The notes under the pieces are model-generated. The model saw only the letters and a list, made by a program, of their open reading frames with translations. It ran no database searches and was not told the origin of the DNA. The position numbers and the translations under genes are program-made. A DNA stretch of 37,194 nucleotides from Fidelibacterota bacterium (GTDB taxonomy: Bacteria > Fidelibacterota > Marinisomatia > Marinisomatales > JACNKV01). The stretch spans positions 1 to 37,194 of the forward strand of contig JACNKV010000135.1 of assembly GCA_014381855.1 (NCBI GenBank), given 5' to 3'. Numbering within the stretch: position 1 is the stretch's first letter; each line of letters opens with the position of its first letter. Of the stretch, positions 8,618 through 16,970 are shown piece after piece.

Positions 8618-9886
8618 GTGATACCTATATCTGCCATACGAGAAAATCTGAAGAAAATTCAAGAAAGCTGGAAAGCAAAAGGTGAAGAATTTGACGTAAA
8701 CAAAATTCTAATCCTTGACAAAAAGCATAGAGACAACTTAAATCAGTTAAACGAATTGCGTGCGGAGAGGAATATTGCATCTGAAGCAATCGGGAAGGCT
8801 AGACGCAGCGGGGATAATGCCACGGAAGCTATCCGCAAGATGAAGCAGGTTTCCAAGCACATTAAAGAGTTGGAAAAAATAACCGCTGATTTAGATGCAC
8901 AATTAAAAAATATACTCATCAACTTACCAAATATTCCGCATGGTTCTGTACCGGTTGGCGCTGATGAAACAATGAATGTGGAAATCAGAGATTGGGGAGA
9001 AAAGCCGAATTTTGGATTTACACCAAAGTCACACTTGGAGTTGGGAACGCAGTTAGGAATGTTTGATTTTCAACGCGGGGCAAAGATTTCCGGTTCAGGT
9101 TTTCCTCTATATATGAATGCCGGTGCAAGATTAGAAAGAGCCCTGATTAATTTTATGTTAGACCATCATCATAGTGAATATGGATATACAGAAGTGTTTC
9201 CTCCTTTTGTTGCCAATAAATCTGCCATGACGACAACAGGGCAGCTTCCGAAATTTGCGGAAGATATGTATTGGAGTCAAACCGATGAATTGTATTTGAT
9301 TCCCACTGCAGAAGTCCCTGTTACGAATATTCACAGAGATGAAATCCTCCCCGAGGATGATCTTCCCAAATATTATTCAGCATATTCGGCATGCTTTCGT
9401 CGTGAGGCAGGATCCTATGGCAAAGACACCCGTGGTTTTCTTCGTCTGCATCAGTTTAACAAAGTGGAATTGGTGAAATTTGTAACCCCCGAATCATCGT
9501 ATGATGAGTTGGAATCTCTCACGGCTCAGGCTGAGTCGATATTGCAAGTTTTAGGGCTACATTATCGGGTTGTGGAATTGTGTACCGGTGATTTGAGTTT
9601 TGCCTCTGCGAAATGCTACGATCTGGAAGTGTGGGCACCGGGGGAAAAAAAGTGGCTTGAAGTATCGTCCTGCAGTAATTTTGAAAGTTTTCAGGCACGT
9701 CGCGGAAATATTCGCTATCGTCGGAATTCAGATAATAAAGTAGATTTTGTGCATACACTAAATGGATCCGGAGTTGCCACGCCGCGTTTACTGGTTGCCC
9801 TGCTTGAAACGTATCAAAATGCGGATGGATCTATTCTCATCCCCGAACCACTACAACCTTATCTTGGACTGAAGGAGATTCGTTAA
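8618..9886 (+). CDS. serS: Seryl-tRNA synthetase
   Basis: Class II aminoacyl-tRNA synthetase that charges tRNA-Ser. The N-terminal coiled-coil arm (residues about 25-105, with EKITADLDAQLKN) is followed by motif 1 (ERALINFMLDHHHSEYGYTE), the TAEVPVTN segment, motif 2 (SACFRREAGSYGKDTRGFLR) and motif 3 (NGSGVATPRLLVALLETYQN). I place the start at the GTG at 8618: it has GAGGA five bases upstream and gives MIPISAIRENLKKIQ, aligning with the usual family start, for 422 residues. An in-frame GTG at 8579 would add 13 residues but has no ribosome binding site. The stop overlaps the plsC start by one base. Confidence 0.96.
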   Translation: MIPISAIRENLKKIQESWKAKGEEFDVNKILILDKKHRDNLNQLNELRAERNIASEAIGKARRSGDNATEAIRKMKQVSKHIKELEKITADLDAQLKNILINLPNIPHGSVPVGADETMNVEIRDWGEKPNFGFTPKSHLELGTQLGMFDFQRGAKISGSGFPLYMNAGARLERALINFMLDHHHSEYGYTEVFPPFVANKSAMTTTGQLPKFAEDMYWSQTDELYLIPTAEVPVTNIHRDEILPEDDLPKYYSAYSACFRREAGSYGKDTRGFLRLHQFNKVELVKFVTPESSYDELESLTAQAESILQVLGLHYRVVELCTGDLSFASAKCYDLEVWAPGEKKWLEVSSCSNFESFQARRGNIRYRRNSDNKVDFVHTLNGSGVATPRLLVALLETYQNADGSILIPEPLQPYLGLKEIR

Positions 9887-10605
9887 TGCGGTTAATATGG
9901 ATTATGATAAATGTGGTTTTCTGGACGATAACACTCGGTGGGACAGGGCTTGTCGTCTCACTCATCGATTGGAAAGGACGTGTTTTTGGTCACATCGCCA
10001 GAATATGGTCTAAGGTCATCTTATGCATTTCCGGGGTGCCGTACGTTGTAAAGGGATTAGAAAATTTGGACATCAATCAGCAATATTTTCTTGCAGCCAA
10101 TCACGAATCTGCTTTTGATATCCCACTCGCATTTGCGTCAATCCCCTTTCGTATGGTAGCTATTTCAAAAAAAGAATTAAGAAAAATTCCGTTTTTTGGC
10201 TGGGCAATGATTGGAGCGCATACGATTTTTATTGACAGGGGTAATCGCGAGAAAGCGGTAAGTTCTTTGAAAAAAGCCGTTGACAGTCTGAGAAAAAATC
10301 CTCGCTCCATTATGTTATATCCCGAGGGGACACGTTCACTGGACGGAAAAGTTCATCAGTTCAAAAAAGGCGGAATTGTGTTAGCAATAGAGACTGGAAT
10401 GCCGATTGTCCCTGTGGCACTTTGTGGAACATCTGAAGTTGTAACGAAAGGTTCATGGAAAGTTACTCCGAGAAATATTGAGATGAGAATCGGTACCCCG
10501 ATAGAAACGTCGTCGCTGACTTACGAAGATAGAAACTGGTTGGCAGAGAAACTAAGGGAAGACGTTATCCAAATGAAATCGGAATGGATGTCATCAGAAA
10601 AATGA
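9886..10605 (+). CDS. plsC: 1-acyl-sn-glycerol-3-phosphate acyltransferase
   Basis: 239 residues. It transfers an acyl group to lysophosphatidic acid, giving phosphatidic acid in membrane lipid synthesis at the inner membrane. An N-terminal hydrophobic segment (residues 1-25) precedes the catalytic motif NHESAFD (H73 and D78 of the HX4D dyad), the substrate motif YPEGTRS (about 145-151) and GMPIVPVALCGT. All four acyltransferase blocks are in order, and the length is normal. AAGGAGA upstream of the ATG is a strong ribosome binding site inside the end of serS. It is the second gene of the serS-plsC-DUF2851-rfaE2 group. Confidence 0.93.
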   Translation: MRLIWIMINVVFWTITLGGTGLVVSLIDWKGRVFGHIARIWSKVILCISGVPYVVKGLENLDINQQYFLAANHESAFDIPLAFASIPFRMVAISKKELRKIPFFGWAMIGAHTIFIDRGNREKAVSSLKKAVDSLRKNPRSIMLYPEGTRSLDGKVHQFKKGGIVLAIETGMPIVPVALCGTSEVVTKGSWKVTPRNIEMRIGTPIETSSLTYEDRNWLAEKLREDVIQMKSEWMSSEK

Positions 10606-11732
10606 CGTATCCTTCTCCCACATACGGGCGGTTGTACCCCGTGTTTGATCCGGCACGAGGGTATGAAATATCTTTAGTGAACCAGTGGTTGAATCTTACT
10701 CCCGGGACCATAATCCGGTCAGATAAATACCAATCCATTTTTGTGATTCATCCAGGGAAACGAAACCTGCATGAAGGGCCTGATATATTTGAGGCCTCCA
10801 TTCAAATAGATGGAGAAATCCTTACCGGAAATATTGAGTGCCATATCGAATCCAAAGATTGGTTTACGCATGGGCATGACAAAAATCACGCTTATGATTC
10901 GGTGATTTTACACGTTGTAAGACATATCAATCCACACGCTCCAAAACCAAACATACCAACGGTTGTGCTTGAACAACCCAAACAAGAAAAAGGTCAAGTT
11001 GCGTGTTCCGTCGAAAATATTTTCGTTTCAACAGAGACATTATCTTCTTTACATTATTTAGCGGAATTACGCTGGCAGTTCCATGTACAACGATTACTTG
11101 AAAAACAATCAATGACAGTTCAAGGGTTAATCATCTTAAGTGCAGGTATTTTAGGTGTTGGTCGGAATAAAGAAGGATTTATTCATTTGTCTAAGTCACT
11201 GGATATAACTCAACTCAGAAAATTATCTCGTGCAGAAGGGATGAAAACCATCAAGAAAACAGCAGAAACCCTTTCAATTCGATGGTATAAAAAAGGAGTT
11301 CGTCCCGCAAGTTACCCCGAGAAACGATTGGAAGTATTGATTGAGATTATACGGTTTAGTGTGGAGTTTCTTTCTGACGAATTGCCGTCACCCAACTCAC
11401 TGCGCGAAAACCTAATCGGCAAATTAAAACGCGTGTGTGGTGAAGGTGTCATCACGGAATTATTAGGCAATGTGTTTTTCCCGTATCTTGGAGCGAACGC
11501 TGTTTTAGATCATGATGTTCCGCTCTTTACCTCAACAAGAGATGCGTGGTTCGAATTACGACTACCATACAGCTATATGAAATTTGATAAGCAATTTCGA
11601 GGAGTGTTCAGTTCGCCGGATTTGCGTTCTTTCTCGTTTTTACAAGCGTTAAAATCCTTGGATAAATACTATTGTCAATATCGATATTGTAAACTGTGTC
11701 CGATAAAGGAGGAAGACAGTGATTTACTCTAG
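10602..11732 (+). CDS. DUF2851 family protein, function unknown
   Basis: About 376 residues with the block GNIECHIESKDWFTHGHDKN followed by YDSVILHVVRH, the signature of DUF2851, a family found mainly in Bacteroidetes/Chlorobi-type bacteria. The Glu, His, Asp-Trp and HxH residues look like a metal or active site, but no activity can be assigned. The C-terminus has CQYRYCKLCP (a C-x4-C-x2-C cluster), a possible zinc or iron-sulfur ligand set. I favour the ATG at 10602, which makes an ATGA overlap with plsC; an in-frame ATG at 10584 adds six residues. It overlaps rfaE2 by 14 bases, so it is firmly inside the envelope/translation gene group. Confidence 0.8.
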   Translation: MTYPSPTYGRLYPVFDPARGYEISLVNQWLNLTPGTIIRSDKYQSIFVIHPGKRNLHEGPDIFEASIQIDGEILTGNIECHIESKDWFTHGHDKNHAYDSVILHVVRHINPHAPKPNIPTVVLEQPKQEKGQVACSVENIFVSTETLSSLHYLAELRWQFHVQRLLEKQSMTVQGLIILSAGILGVGRNKEGFIHLSKSLDITQLRKLSRAEGMKTIKKTAETLSIRWYKKGVRPASYPEKRLEVLIEIIRFSVEFLSDELPSPNSLRENLIGKLKRVCGEGVITELLGNVFFPYLGANAVLDHDVPLFTSTRDAWFELRLPYSYMKFDKQFRGVFSSPDLRSFSFLQALKSLDKYYCQYRYCKLCPIKEEDSDLL

Positions 11733-12186
11733 AGAAGAAGCCTCAACTCAAATAGCCCTTTGGAAAAACGCAGGGGAAAAGGTCGTATTTACCAACGGAT
11801 GCTTTGACATAATGCATCCGGGACATGTGTCGTATCTTGCGGATGCAAAGTCCTATGGAGATCGATTGATTATTGGATTAAATACAGATGCTTCTGTCCG
11901 GAAATTGAAGGGAGCGAAAAGACCCATACAATCTGAAGCAGACAGGGCGATGATTTTAGATGCATTGAAATCTGTGGATGGTGTTGTGTTGTTTGACGAA
12001 AAGACGCCATTAGAGTTAATTACTGCATTAAAACCGGATTTTTTAGTCAAAGGTGGTGATTATTCCATTGAAACTATTGTGGGAGCAAAAGAAGTAATTC
12101 GCCGAAAAGGTGAGGTCAAAGTCATCCCATTTCTCGAAGGTTACAGCACGTCAAAAATTATAAAAAAAATATTACAAAGTGAATAA
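11719..12186 (+). CDS. rfaE2: D-glycero-beta-D-manno-heptose 1-phosphate adenylyltransferase
   Basis: 155 residues, the stand-alone form of the C-terminal half of HldE. It makes ADP-heptose for the LPS inner core from heptose 1-phosphate and ATP. VFTNGCFDIMHPGHVSYL contains the nucleotidyltransferase HxGH motif (residues 33-36). GLNTDASVRKLKG, KRPIQSEADRAMILDAL and LVKGGDYSIETIVGAKEV are the remaining family blocks, and the length matches single-domain enzymes. The start is a GTG preceded by AAAGGAGG at an ideal distance. The heptose kinase domain is not fused and is not in this window. Confidence 0.94.
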   Translation: MIYSREEASTQIALWKNAGEKVVFTNGCFDIMHPGHVSYLADAKSYGDRLIIGLNTDASVRKLKGAKRPIQSEADRAMILDALKSVDGVVLFDEKTPLELITALKPDFLVKGGDYSIETIVGAKEVIRRKGEVKVIPFLEGYSTSKIIKKILQSE

Positions 12187-12298
12187 AAAAGCTGCCAACT
12201 TTCAATTATCTGTTATCAATCACCAACTATTAATCACAAGGCTGTAATCACTCTTTCATTTAATCAATTACCAAGAATAAAAATAGTAGGAATAATCC

Positions 12299-12328
12299 TT
12301 GACTGTCCATGATTACCTCACCTAATTT
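12299..12328 (+). promoter_or_regulatory. Candidate sigma-70-type promoter for the mltD gene
   Basis: TTGACT (12299-12304) and TAATTT (12323-12328) are separated by 18 bases and would place transcription start about 20 bases before the mltD ATG. The same -35 hexamer, spacing and distance to the start codon recur ahead of nuoA (19841-19870). This is a consensus match only. The remainder of the 169-base gap is A/T-rich with nothing recognised. Confidence 0.35.
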
Positions 12329-12355
12329 TCCCGGCTATATTTATCTAACTATCGT

Positions 12356-14257
12356 ATGATTCGAACACTTACAGGAATTACAAGCTTACTGTTTGCTTCA
12401 GCACTACTTGCTCAAACAGACAGCCTATCCGTGCAGAATGCCCCGGCGGCAGACAGTTTGGAAACATTTACCGTTTCTGATACTGCTTCTTCAGGCAATA
12501 TGGAAATGGACACCACGTCACTTGCCGAAAATAATGCACCAACCAATGGGCATGTAAATGGAAATGGGTTTGTAGAAACAGCCAACCGTCTTCCGCAACT
12601 GTTAAGAGACGTAAAAGTGTATTTATCTGATGCTTTAATCGCCGACGTTCACAGTGATACGTTGGAAGTAATCTATAATCTTGACCGTATTTTTGAATTG
12701 TTGGGTGAAGCAGATCAGCTTGGAGAGATGATTGGTGAAGACAGAGAAGAATTTAATCGATTTGAAAATTCATTAATTGATGTATATGCACATCGATTAA
12801 CAACACTTGAAACTTCAGATATCGCGATAACGGCTGAGCAGTTGCATCACCAAGTTGGAAAACTCACAGAGCCACTCGAGATTGAAGTTGGAAATTCAAA
12901 ATATACCGTGATTGATGACAGGGACGGCCACATCCCGCTGGTGATGAATAAAAAAGTTGAGCAATACATTTCCTTCTTTACGAACAAGGGGCGTAAGCAG
13001 TTTGAAATATGGCTACAACGATATGCGGAATATGGAGAATTAATCCACGAAATTTTGAGCGAATGTGAACTTCCTGAAGAACTGGTTTTTTTGGCGATGA
13101 TTGAATCCGGGTTAAATCCAAAAGCCTATTCCAGAGCAAGTGCGGTAGGACTTTGGCAGTTTATTTATTCCACCGGAAAAAATTATGGATTGAAACGAAC
13201 GTGGTACGTGGATGAACGACGAGACCCGGTAAAATCTACGCATGCAGCATGTGCGTATTTAAAAGATCTGTACAAAGAATTCGACAATTGGTATTTAGCT
13301 ATGGCTGCCTACAATTCAGGTTCGGGCAGGGTTCATAGAGCTGTTCGCCTTCACCAAACCAATGATTTTTGGCAAATGCATTCTCTCCCCAGGGAGACTC
13401 GAAATTACATGCCTTATTATCTTGCCACGGCTATTATTGGTAGTGATCCCGAAAAATACGGATTTAAAACTATTAAAAAATCCCCGCTGGAATATGACGA
13501 AGTCATTCTTGAGAAAAGTGCAGATTTGACCGTCCTCGCGAGAGCCGCAGGGATTAAATTAAAAACACTTCAAAAGTATAATCCCGAACTTCGACAGTCT
13601 GCAACGCCAGATGTACCGTCTTATGTATTAAAATTGCCGAAGGAGAAAAAGGAAATCTTTTTAGCAAATTATAATGCTTTGCCTGAGGATGAACGTTTCG
13701 CTCCTGTTTTTGTTACCCATCGAATCCGAAAAGGCGAAAGTTTATGGACAATCTCCAAAAAGTACGGGATTTCTATCCATGACCTTGCATCAAGGAACAA
13801 GATACGCAATCGACATAAAATCCGTATTGGACAAAAACTCGTTATCCCTGTTCGCGGGAGCTCTTATTCCGGTGCGGCAACGAATACAGCTGGTTCTAAT
13901 CACAAACAAGTAATTCACAAAGTACGAAAGGGTGATACCCTAGGGCACATTGCTGAACGATATCGTACAAGGTCGAGTAAGATTCGTCGATGGAACGGAA
14001 TAAAATACGGGCAATATATTCATCCTGGGCAAAAACTAATTATTTGGGTAAAAGATAAAAGTCAATACACACCGCCTAAGACATCACCTGCCGAACTTAA
14101 AAAATTGGTTTATAAAGTACGAAAGGGAGATACCCTCAGTCAAATTGCAGAAAGAAACGGGACGTTTGTTGGTCAGATTATAAAATGGAATGGACTAAAA
14201 AAGCGTGAATATATTTACCCGGGACAAAAATTAACACTGTGGATAAAAGCAGGATGA
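12356..14257 (+). CDS. mltD: Membrane-bound lytic transglycosylase D-like, three LysM domains
   Basis: 633 residues. A signal peptide (MIRTLTGITSLLFASALLAQ) without a lipobox cysteine predicts a periplasmic enzyme rather than the lipoprotein form. After a poorly conserved N-terminal region comes the SLT catalytic domain: ELVFLAMIESGLNPKAYS carries the catalytic Glu (E250), followed by SAVGLWQFI, NWYLAMAAYNSGSGRV and NYMPYYLATAIIG. Three LysM peptidoglycan-binding domains follow at about residues 453-500, 518-565 and 584-631, each with the (R/V)xKGxxL start and an IxxGQKLxI end. It cleaves murein strands non-hydrolytically. The stop overlaps the favoured sppA start by 4 bases. Confidence 0.93.
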   Translation: MIRTLTGITSLLFASALLAQTDSLSVQNAPAADSLETFTVSDTASSGNMEMDTTSLAENNAPTNGHVNGNGFVETANRLPQLLRDVKVYLSDALIADVHSDTLEVIYNLDRIFELLGEADQLGEMIGEDREEFNRFENSLIDVYAHRLTTLETSDIAITAEQLHHQVGKLTEPLEIEVGNSKYTVIDDRDGHIPLVMNKKVEQYISFFTNKGRKQFEIWLQRYAEYGELIHEILSECELPEELVFLAMIESGLNPKAYSRASAVGLWQFIYSTGKNYGLKRTWYVDERRDPVKSTHAACAYLKDLYKEFDNWYLAMAAYNSGSGRVHRAVRLHQTNDFWQMHSLPRETRNYMPYYLATAIIGSDPEKYGFKTIKKSPLEYDEVILEKSADLTVLARAAGIKLKTLQKYNPELRQSATPDVPSYVLKLPKEKKEIFLANYNALPEDERFAPVFVTHRIRKGESLWTISKKYGISIHDLASRNKIRNRHKIRIGQKLVIPVRGSSYSGAATNTAGSNHKQVIHKVRKGDTLGHIAERYRTRSSKIRRWNGIKYGQYIHPGQKLIIWVKDKSQYTPPKTSPAELKKLVYKVRKGDTLSQIAERNGTFVGQIIKWNGLKKREYIYPGQKLTLWIKAG

Positions 14258-15129
14258 TACAACCACCAATCCCAAAGTCTTCAAACAAATGGGTGTGGAT
14301 TATCCTTAGTGTTATTTTTGGACTGTTTCTGCTCACGCAAATCATGAATGTATTTAGCGGGGACGGTTTATCTCTTGGAGAAAAAGTCGGCATTGTTCGA
14401 TTAGAAGGTCCGATTATGTCGTCGAAATCCGTGGTGAGAGATTTGGAGAAGTTTAGAAAAAGAGAGGATGTAAAAGCAATTGTTTTGCGTATTGACAGCC
14501 CGGGTGGCGCTGTAGCACCTTCTCAAGAAATTTATGAAAAAGTAAAAAAGTTAACTCAACATAAACCCGTTGTCGTCTCTATGGGTTCTGTGGGCGCATC
14601 AGGTGGATATTATGCCGCATTGGGCAGCGATAAAATTGTCGTTAATCGCGGGTCCATTGTGGGCAGTATTGGCGTCATTTTGGAATACCCCGTTGCCGTA
14701 GAACTGCTGAATAAAATTGGGCTTAGGTTTGAAACGATTAAAAGTGGAGATACGAAAGATAGCGGAAGCCCGACCCGAAAAGTGACCGAAGAAGATCGCA
14801 TCGCTTTTAAGGAGGTTATTATGAATCTCCATGGGCAGTTCAAACGTGCAGTGTCTGATGGGCGTAAATTATCTATGGATGTTGTGGAGTCACTGGCAGA
14901 CGGTCGTGTATTTACCGGCGAACAATCTGTGGAAATAGGTCTGGCTGATACAATCGGCACCATGGATGATGCTATCGTAATTGCCGGTGTTCTCGGAAAA
15001 ATATCCGGAAGTCCCACAACAGTTGAAGCTCAGAAAAAACGACGGGGAATAATAAACCTTCTCCTCGGAGAAGCAGAAGAGAAAATCGGGAGCCGGTTTG
15101 ATGTACAACCGGCATACCGTTGGCGTTAG
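14254..15129 (+). CDS. sppA: Signal peptide peptidase SppA (S49 family, short form)
   Basis: About 291 residues, the single-domain form of the membrane protease that degrades cleaved signal peptides. One membrane helix (WVWIILSVIFGLFLLTQI, residues about 13-30) precedes the serine protease fold: VRLEGPI, LRIDSPGGAVAPSQEI, SVGASGGYYAALGSDKI with the nucleophile S116, GSIVGSIGVI, and the general-base lysine in SGDTKDSGSP (K168). The catalytic Ser-Lys dyad is therefore complete. I favour the ATG at 14254, which makes an ATGA overlap with mltD; an in-frame GTG at 14239 adds five residues. The HU gene follows after nine bases. Confidence 0.92.
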   Translation: MIQPPIPKSSNKWVWIILSVIFGLFLLTQIMNVFSGDGLSLGEKVGIVRLEGPIMSSKSVVRDLEKFRKREDVKAIVLRIDSPGGAVAPSQEIYEKVKKLTQHKPVVVSMGSVGASGGYYAALGSDKIVVNRGSIVGSIGVILEYPVAVELLNKIGLRFETIKSGDTKDSGSPTRKVTEEDRIAFKEVIMNLHGQFKRAVSDGRKLSMDVVESLADGRVFTGEQSVEIGLADTIGTMDDAIVIAGVLGKISGSPTTVEAQKKRRGIINLLLGEAEEKIGSRFDVQPAYRWR

Positions 15130-15138
15130 GAGGAAGCC

Positions 15139-15423
15139 ATGACAAAACAGGATATTGTGAATATCGTATCGAACTCTACCGGTTTGACAAAAGTTGAGAC
15201 TGAAGCCACCATGAATGGCATCATGTCAGCGATTGTTGAAGCGCTTGCTCAAAAAGAGCATATAGAATTACGTGGATTTGGCACGTTTGGTGTTAAACAT
15301 CGAAAACCAAAAAAAGCCCGAAATCCCGGAACCGGAGAAACAGTGTACTTGCCGGAACGATATGTGCCCACATTTAAACCATCAAAACGGATGAGAGACG
15401 CGGTCAGCGAATCGTTAAATTAA
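15139..15423 (+). CDS. HU/IHF-family DNA-binding protein
   Basis: 94 residues, full length for a type II DNA-bending protein. The start MTKQDIVNIVSNSTGLTK and the segment IELRGFGTFGVKHRKPKKAR, followed by NPGTGETVYLPERYVPTFKPSK, are the helical dimerisation base and the DNA-embracing beta-arm, with the Pro at its tip. It compacts and bends DNA as a dimer. A perfect ribosome binding site (AGGAGGAA) lies just before the ATG. Whether it is HU or an IHF-like subunit cannot be settled from one sequence; the arm looks closer to IHF-beta-like members. Confidence 0.93.
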   Translation: MTKQDIVNIVSNSTGLTKVETEATMNGIMSAIVEALAQKEHIELRGFGTFGVKHRKPKKARNPGTGETVYLPERYVPTFKPSKRMRDAVSESLN

Positions 15424-15466
15424 ATGGACTTAATTCTCATTAAACTTACTAATAACAAGAGGTAAT

Positions 15467-15562
15467 ATGCCCTGCGGTAAAAAACGGAAAAAGACGAAAA
15501 TGAATACGCATAAACGCAAAAAGCGTCTTCGTGCGAATCGTCACAAGAAAAAGAAAGTTTAA
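15467..15562 (+). CDS. 31-residue basic protein, AURKAIP1/COX24-like
   Basis: A very short frame beginning MPCGKKRKKTKMNTHKRKKR. More than half of the residues are Lys or Arg, and the chain ends KKKKV. It has a good ribosome binding site (AGAGG, six bases before the ATG). The composition and the GKKRKxxKMxTHKRKKRLR pattern match the tiny AURKAIP1/COX24-domain proteins annotated in Bacteroidetes-type genomes. The mitochondrial relative (mS38) is a small-subunit ribosomal protein, so a ribosome-bound role is likely but inferred. It follows HU after 43 bases and is probably on the same transcript. A chance frame with this sequence and start signal is very unlikely. Confidence 0.85.
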   Translation: MPCGKKRKKTKMNTHKRKKRLRANRHKKKKV

Positions 15563-15565
15563 ACG

Positions 15566-15586
15566 TTCGTCGCATAACGCGACGAA
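15566..15586. repeat. Short perfect inverted repeat after the 31-residue gene
   Basis: TTCGTCGC (15566-15573), loop ATAAC, GCGACGAA (15579-15586). It starts four bases after the stop codon, with no T run. It could be an mRNA 3' stabilising hairpin, or act with the larger hairpin that follows. Confidence 0.5.
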
Positions 15587-15608
15587 ACATATTCATAAAA
15601 TATAGAGT

Positions 15609-15642
15609 CCAATTCCCCCGGAAAAATTTCCGAGGGAATTGG
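15609..15642 (+). terminator. Strong hairpin ending the mltD-sppA-HU group
   Basis: CCAATTCCC pairs with GGGAATTGG, and CGGA pairs with TCCG after one mismatch, giving a 13-base-pair stem with loop AAAATT. It stands between the 31-residue gene and xseA, where a transcript should end. The following bases (TGGTATTGTATTAATTTC) are T-rich but not an uninterrupted T run, so it is a likely rather than a canonical terminator. Confidence 0.6.
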
Positions 15643-15669
15643 TGGTATTGTATTAATTTCTAATGCGAT

Positions 15670-16875
15670 ATGAACTCTGATACACCAATTTCTGTCAGTG
15701 AACTGACAAAAGATATCAAATCACTCCTCGAGGGAGCATTCCCGCACGTGTGGATAACGGGAGAGATATCTAACTTCATTCATCCTCGTTCAGGGCACAT
15801 GTATTTTACACTCAAAGACAATCGTTCGGAGATCCGCTCTGTCATGTTTAAAGGCAGCAATCAATTCATGCGTTTTCGTCCTGAAGAAGGCATGAAAGTA
15901 TTTGTTCACGGCAGAATATCTGTCTATGAGAAACGCGGATCCTATCAATTAACCGTTGGCAAGATGGAACCGGCGGGACTTGGTGCCCTATATCTTGCAT
16001 TCGAAGCATTAAAAAAACAGTTAAATGAAGAGGGATTATTTGATTCGGCACTAAAAAAACCGTTTCCTGAATTTCCACGAAGGATTGGGGTTGTTACGTC
16101 AGGGACGGGTGCAGCCGTACGCGACATTATTCAGGTACTGGGGAGAAGAGCTCCGTATGCTACGGTGATTGTCAGACCAACTAAGGTTCAAGGAGATTCT
16201 GCAGCCGACGATATTGTACAGGCTCTCAGGGAGTTTGAAAACTACGGGGCTGTTGATTTGCTTATTGTAGGGCGTGGCGGCGGTTCATTAGAAGACCTTT
16301 GGCCATTTAACGAAGAAAAAACTGCCCGTGCCATTTTTGAATGTAATCTTCCTGTTATTTCTGCAGTCGGGCATGAAACAGATACCACGATTACAGATTT
16401 AGTCGCGGATTTACGAGCACCAACGCCATCGGCTGCGGCAGAGCTTGCAGTCCCGAATATTTCTGATATTATTGACCAACTTATGACCACGAAAAACAAT
16501 ATTGATCGTTTGTTACAGTCTCGACTTGAACAGCGTTGGCAATGTTTGGATACTCAGGCAGGAAAACTAGCAATATTGCATCCCGGGAAACGCATTGACC
16601 GAAGACAAAAAACGCTGGCAATGCTGTATCATCAACTGAACCTTGCTTGGCAAAATGGGATTGATAAAAAAAGAGCAGAATTATTCGGTTTTTCCGAACA
16701 GCTTGAACTTCTGAATCCTCAGGCAGTGCTTGAGAGAGGATATTCCATTGCATTTACGTCGACGGGTGAGGTGGTTAGGGCTGCGGCTGATATTTCGATG
16801 GGCACTGAATTTGAACTCCAGACGGCAGAAGGACGATTGATTGCAGAGAAGGTGAGAGATGAAGAGAGGGAGTAA
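15670..16875 (+). CDS. xseA: Exodeoxyribonuclease VII large subunit
   Basis: 401 residues. Catalytic subunit of the single-strand-specific exonuclease that degrades ssDNA to oligonucleotides in repair. The N-terminal OB-fold has VWITGEISNFIHPRSGHMYF and LKDNRSEIRSVMFKG. The catalytic domain has RRIGVVTSGTGAAVRDIIQV, VDLLIVGRGGGSLEDLWPFN, PVISAVGHETDTTITDLVAD and LRAPTPSAAAELAVP. The helical C-terminal part ends in LNPQAVLERGYSIAF. All core blocks are intact. xseB follows after 95 bases, wider than usual for this pair, because repeat-like sequence sits in between. Confidence 0.95.
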   Translation: MNSDTPISVSELTKDIKSLLEGAFPHVWITGEISNFIHPRSGHMYFTLKDNRSEIRSVMFKGSNQFMRFRPEEGMKVFVHGRISVYEKRGSYQLTVGKMEPAGLGALYLAFEALKKQLNEEGLFDSALKKPFPEFPRRIGVVTSGTGAAVRDIIQVLGRRAPYATVIVRPTKVQGDSAADDIVQALREFENYGAVDLLIVGRGGGSLEDLWPFNEEKTARAIFECNLPVISAVGHETDTTITDLVADLRAPTPSAAAELAVPNISDIIDQLMTTKNNIDRLLQSRLEQRWQCLDTQAGKLAILHPGKRIDRRQKTLAMLYHQLNLAWQNGIDKKRAELFGFSEQLELLNPQAVLERGYSIAFTSTGEVVRAAADISMGTEFELQTAEGRLIAEKVRDEERE

Positions 16876-16882
16876 TGGTGAG

Positions 16883-16963
16883 TGGGAGCAGAGGAGATTG
16901 GGAGCATGGACAAGTACACTAACCCACCTGAGGCGGTCTGGCACTTTAACACTTTAACACACT
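16883..16963. repeat. Small direct repeats between xseA and xseB
   Basis: TGGGAGCA occurs at 16883-16890 and 16899-16906. CACTTTAA occurs twice in tandem at 16942-16957, followed by CAC. The stretch GGCACTTTAACACTTT (16940-16955) matches GGCACTTTATCACTTT at 8528-8543 upstream of serS at 15 of 16 bases, which suggests a dispersed intergenic repeat rather than a ribosome binding or operator site. Confidence 0.5.
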
Positions 16964-16970
16964 AAGAATC

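Noticed and set aside
14610..15017. A 135-codon - strand frame opposite sppA
   Set aside because: Antisense to the conserved catalytic core of SppA, with low-complexity Ser/Thr/Pro composition and no ribosome binding site.
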